From Phlyctochytrium arcticum (lineage: Eukaryota > Chytridiomycota > Chytridiomycetes > Chytridiales > Chytridiaceae), in the NCBI GenBank assembly GCA_025602905.1, contig JAHLKI010000008.1, positions 124,001 to 188,000 of the forward strand: a stretch of DNA of 64,000 nucleotides, read 5' to 3'. Both the position numbers and the translations under genes were made by a program. This document shows, piece after piece, positions 60,201 through 64,000 of the stretch (position 1 is its first letter; every line of letters begins with the position of its first letter). The notes under the pieces are model-generated. The model was not told the origin of the DNA and ran no database searches. It saw nothing but the letters and a program-made list of their open reading frames with translations.

Positions 60201-61064
60201 TCAAATGTGAAACTCATCGAGATGATTATATCCCTTTTGGACTATGGTCGGGTATGTGAAAATTGGGCTTGCTGTGGTTGTTCCAACTGATCCTAACTCT
60301 TTTTGTCCTATCTTAAGTGTTCGGTGCTCTGCAATTCTCTTCGCAAAGGTCAATATCGGATGTTTGGCACGTCCAAGATGCTGCAGATATTCAGTAAGTT
60401 CTAGCTATTCTTCCAAGCACACTAAATTTGATGAATTTTCAACCTTGCGCAGCACATGCATTGGAGAAATGGGACGACATCTCAATAATGTTTTTCTGGC
60501 GGCTGGTCGTCGCCGAAAAGGGAAATCGTGTTGACGATATCGAAAATCTACTCGAGGCGCTCATGCTGGTGCCAGATCTTAGCAGTAAGTGAATATCGAC
60601 TTCGATCATCCAAAAACGAACTCACCTCCACTCCTTCAGCCTCACCTCCCACGACCGACGCTCTGTTGATGCTTTGCCGATGCCCGCACCCTAGTCCCCG
60701 CCTTCTCTGGTCTTGTCTTTCGCGCATAGATATTGATGGCGCCGACTTACTTCAATTTTGGTGGAGTTGTGCCACGGATGGAGGAACGCAGCTCGCATCT
60801 GCCCTCGCTCAAGCCATGCATCGTGGTTTGACTGGTAGTCTGGATATCAACGCGGCGCCGGTTTCGGGACCGAACGAGGAAGATCTGTCACGCTTGCAAA
60901 CTTTATTTAATCATCTCGCAAATCTGAAGCTAAGCTCTGCATGCAACTCAAATACTGGCTCATTAGGCTCAGATTTGTTCAAGAACCCCCTTCTGCAACA
61001 CGCCTTGATGGCATGCTTACAATCTGTGCCTTTTGGCGCAAACTATGCTATGCTTTTACAATAG
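57250..61064 (+). CDS. INTS3: Integrator complex subunit 3 / SOSS complex subunit A homologue
   Basis: A gene of many small exons. The likely start is ATG at 57250 (MANTAGPHVLFALDGTADRQ). Fragments align in order with human INTS3: IIWLMDKLAATHLQ with QLVWLVREL; GGSTTIENLALERGMINIL with AGGDVTTKNIWLAESVLDIL; VSVYTYARLVADH with MAVYTYLRLIVDH; SIYADLIRFICTAIHPPNNI with SLRCDLIRYICGVVHPSNEV; EPAILLMDRASHP with EPAILVMHHSMKP; and HLANLKLSSACN with HLDNLRLNLTNT near the end. INTS3 is an armadillo-like scaffold of the Integrator RNA-processing complex and of SOSS, an ssDNA-damage sensor. The 3' end is uncertain: an alternative splice from about 61025 to 61082 would extend the reading to 61221. Confidence 0.82.
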
Positions 61065-61361
61065 TCTTTTCATGTACAATCAGATAGCACTCATGGTCAA
61101 AAGTGATGGACAGCTTCAGCTTGGTACAATGTTTTCCCGTGGGCCCCATGTATTGGCTTCCCGCTATGCTACTCCCTCCAGTACGCAGTGCCACAGTGAA
61201 TACACTAGTAGAAGTAGATGATCGTAACCCTCAAAACTGAAAGATGTATTTAACAGACACAAAAAAGACATCAGAAATAGATGCGCACAGATGGAATACG
61301 TGGAACACAAGGTACAGATAAATACACATTGAAACAACTAAATGTCATACGTGATAGATGG
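61065..61361. other. Intergenic, convergent ends of INTS3 and the polytopic protein gene
   Basis: May include the last INTS3 exon (to 61221). No other gene. Confidence 0.4.
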
Positions 61362-63850
61362 CTACGTCTTCACCATCAGCATCCCTTCATATACATTCTC
61401 CACTAAACTTGCCAAATTCAGCATCAGAACCACCAAGAGCAGAAACAGACTGCTCCGTTGACTATCCCACGCATTTTCCGCCGACACAATATTTATGGCA
61501 ACACAGGTGGCAACCAGTAATGGAACTTGCAGTACGGCAGTAGCGAACCGCGTTGCGCGACGCCATTTTGCTTCTTTCCCTGCCGCTTCATCCACTTCTG
61601 CATCATACGCCGCAAATGAAATAATGACTGCCGCTGCTCCACAGCATCCCAATTCCGTGCCGGCCAAAAACCCATCATTCTGACCCCGACAACTCCATGC
61701 AAAATGATACAGTGCGAGACCCGTGTGGAATCCAATCATGATGAATGTCAAAAGGGCAATGACACTCACACATCCAAGCTCGGTCGTCATGGTCCAATCT
61801 GTGCCGAAATCGTCGAAACAGGTATATTTGAACCACGGTTTTTCACAAGTAATCGATGCGTATCGGAGAGTGAAATGGGTATCCATGGCATGTTTGAGCA
61901 GGGGGAGGATATTGGTCGAGCTATATGTGAAATACCAAAGACCTCGGTGGAGGAGGTAGAACGACACCATCTTGGTAATGACCGGACAGAAAGGGCCAAA
62001 TCTACAAGATATAGCAGGGACACTCGAGTTCCGTAAGTTTGGACAAGTGCCAAAGGTATGCACAAACGTAGATTGATTTTGATGTCAGTCCCCTGGTTTT
62101 GACACGTTCGGCCTTCTACCTTCTACGCGTGAATCTTTTTACGCGTAACCTCGCGCGGATGTCAGCAAATTGCAAATCACGTGAATCTGAAATTTTCTCA
62201 TGGAAAATGAAAGGGGATTTTGACAGTCCTCCTGTGTCAGATGAGTCTCGAATGCACATGTATACAAAGATTTGCAAAGTTATGGTATGTCTCATGTCTA
62301 CGCCCCTTTCGTCTATCATTCATCAGAGATGACGACTGCCATCATCAAGACCCAAAACACGCCGCCAGAAGCAAGCAGACTGATGATTCGTGGGTTAACC
62401 CGTCTGGCACAACAATAATGAGCATCCTTGAAAGATAATGGGAACAAAAGATTCATTTACCTGACTTCGTTCGCCGTAAACAAGGCGACGACAAAGGACA
62501 TCACAGTGAGCATGAACCATTTGGTCTTGAGAAAATGAATAAAATGCGAGCCGATATAGGGACGCGTCAAGTCGAGAAGTATTAGGCGAGGCGGGTAGTA
62601 TAAAGTAACTAGTTTTACGTAGGTTAGCCGTGAACAAACTTCGGAATCTTCAAACTTACATATATACGACGGGGAAGCAACTTTTGAAGGAGAATCCCCT
62701 TCTGCTGATGAGGACAATGCCAGAGCTTCAACAAGAGACTGGGGCAAATCCTGGCTATCTACAAGATTGAATCCGACAATTGTCTGAAAACACAGAATAT
62801 TGGTTGAGTTGCTTGATTCTATGTAGACGGTCATGCGATGCAAGCACGATACTCACTTCCCCACTTTCCCCTCGCTCTGCTTCCCACATCCACTCCAATG
62901 ACCATTCTGGCTCACTGTCCTCTGCGACTTGGTCCATCGTGTCAACCGTAATGGGCGTTGTCTCCAAGTTCCCATCCCAGAAAAAGTCCACCTCGTTGGG
63001 AAGTGCCATGAACTGCTTCACATATGGTGTCGACAATAACTTGAACCACCATTGTAACAACCCGCCCTCTTCTTCCGAGTTCGATTCTGATGGGGCCTCC
63101 TCGATGCGGGTCCTGGGAGGTCGGCGAAATGTCATAATGTCACCTCCGTCGTTCACTACCGCTAAAACATCAGCGGCGCGGTTCAACTGCGCAGCCTTGA
63201 TCCGCAGGGAGGAGACAGAGACGTCGTGGATATAACTAGAATCCTGGAGGACATAACCGTGTCGAGTCTCGCTCAGGCCCTTGGCTGATGCTGGACCCGG
63301 TTGGTAATCTAGAGTAAAAACTCGACCAAGGAATATCCAGGCTAGCGTTTTCGCTTGTGGGGACAGAGCTATTCAAGTTCGTTAGGCGGTTTGCCTTCTT
63401 GTAGTGAAATGTAGTTGACAAACATACCAATTAAAGGCTTGCTTAACCAATAGACACCTTCTATACCGTCACTTTCTACGACCTCGTGGCCTAGAACTGG
63501 GGAATACACGCTATACTGAACAGGTATTTCTCGTCGCTGCCACACTTTGTGAGTAGACGAGTTGAAAAAAGCTTATGAAGAAAGATCTTACATTCCAGAC
63601 AACGTCCTCCGACCAAGATCCATTCGAATATGTGAAAATCGAAAGTGTCACTCGGTAGGATGCGTCATTATCAACATACGTAACCGAGAAGACATGGGTG
63701 ATATCCGGCCTAGCAGTCCAGAGTTATCGGACTGTTTACATACATATTTGATATAATTTACCTTGATGAGTATAGTTCTAATGCCACTAGCTGCTGCTCA
63801 TCTTCAGGGCCTGGCCACAGCTGATTAGGGAGTGTGTTGGAGAGACAAGT
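61362..63850 (-). CDS. Unrecognised polytopic membrane protein with N-terminal propeller-like region (5' end beyond or near the right edge)
   Basis: Exons read leftward. The first clear one is at about 63821-63762 (LWPGPEDEQQLVALELYSSR), then PDITHVFSVTYVDND, REIPVQYSVYSPVLGHEV, SPQAKTLAWIFLGRVFTLDY, and a long exon to about 62860 (VLAVVNDGGDIMTFRRPPRT, Glu-rich segments, EWSLEWMWEAERGES). Then come TIVGFNLVDSQDLPQ and a helix-containing exon (KTKWFMLTVMSFVVALFTAN). A roughly 447-nt intron (62450-62004) with matching phase leads into the last exon (FGPFCPVITKMVSFYLLHRG), which holds about five more helices and ends GMLMVKT. The first half is strand-rich, like a degenerate beta-propeller; the second has about six helices. 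No family recognised. If the long intron is wrong, these are two genes, the left one starting at Met 61970. Confidence 0.5.
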
Positions 63851-64000
63851 GTTGATAACGAACCTTTGAGAGGTCCCGGTATGCTCTTTGCTACACATGG
63901 CGGCTTCTCCCCCTTTTCAGTCTGAGCCATCTCATCTCCACAATGCGTCGTGTCGTATAGTCGAAAACGGACCGAGTCATGTCGTCTAGACCAGCTGATG

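Noticed and set aside
62116..62319. 67-codon minus frame within the 447-nt interval of the last gene
   Set aside because: No features; the flanking exons join in phase across it.

Overview
The window is nuclear DNA of a fungus. Genes are dense and on both strands, broken by many short GT-AG introns (mostly about 45-65 nt), and show standard codon use and modest GC. Several genes point to an early-diverging, flagellated (zoosporic, chytrid-like) lineage rather than yeasts or mushrooms. They are MCM8 (29.4-32.6 kb), an Integrator INTS3/SOSS-A homologue (57.2-61.1 kb) and an RJL/DNAJC27-type small GTPase (38.3-39.3 kb). These families are, to my knowledge, generally missing from Dikarya, and RJL has been linked to flagellated organisms. 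The lineage call is inference, because no rRNA or marker gene is present.

Layout. 0-5 kb: 3' end of an unrecognised Ser/Thr/Pro-rich gene, a choice-of-anchor-A domain surface protein, and an SH3 membrane protein. 5.6-10.6 kb: APC7 (anaphase-promoting complex) and a TXNL1-type thioredoxin/PITH protein, both on the minus strand. 10.7-18.3 kb: a gene-poor, repeat-rich segment built from a tandem duplication. Unit 1 carries a seven-helix membrane protein and a frameshifted secreted-protein pseudogene. Unit 2 carries the intact secreted paralogue and lacks the membrane-protein gene. A MITE with TA target duplication follows. 18.5-22.6 kb: PIG-L/GPI12, a broken F-box/LRR gene and a third, decayed fragment of the duplicated unit.

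22.6-43.2 kb is ordinary dense sequence: TRIP4/Rqt4, choline/ethanolamine phosphotransferase, a secreted propeller-like protein, MCM8, a GT32 mannosyltransferase, TIM54, a Cys-rich secreted protein, the RJL GTPase, SPB4 helicase and an ANCHR/ZFYVE19 homologue. 43.5-64 kb: membrane-anchored hexokinase, M16 insulinase-type protease, MRD1, YOP1/REEP5, cullin-1, INTS3 and an unrecognised polytopic membrane protein running to the right edge.

The most striking non-coding structure is in the last intron of the choline/ethanolamine phosphotransferase gene (26142-26702). This intron is about ten times longer than its neighbours. It is packed with consecutive hairpins whose stems carry symmetric tandem G.A mismatches and end in GNA or similar triloops, including GC-GAA-GC, the core of a known ultra-stable DNA mini-hairpin. 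It looks like a selfish or structured element. Other oddities are three consecutive micro-exons (23, 19 and 13 nt) around the thioredoxin active site, and a start codon in MRD1 that is split by an intron.
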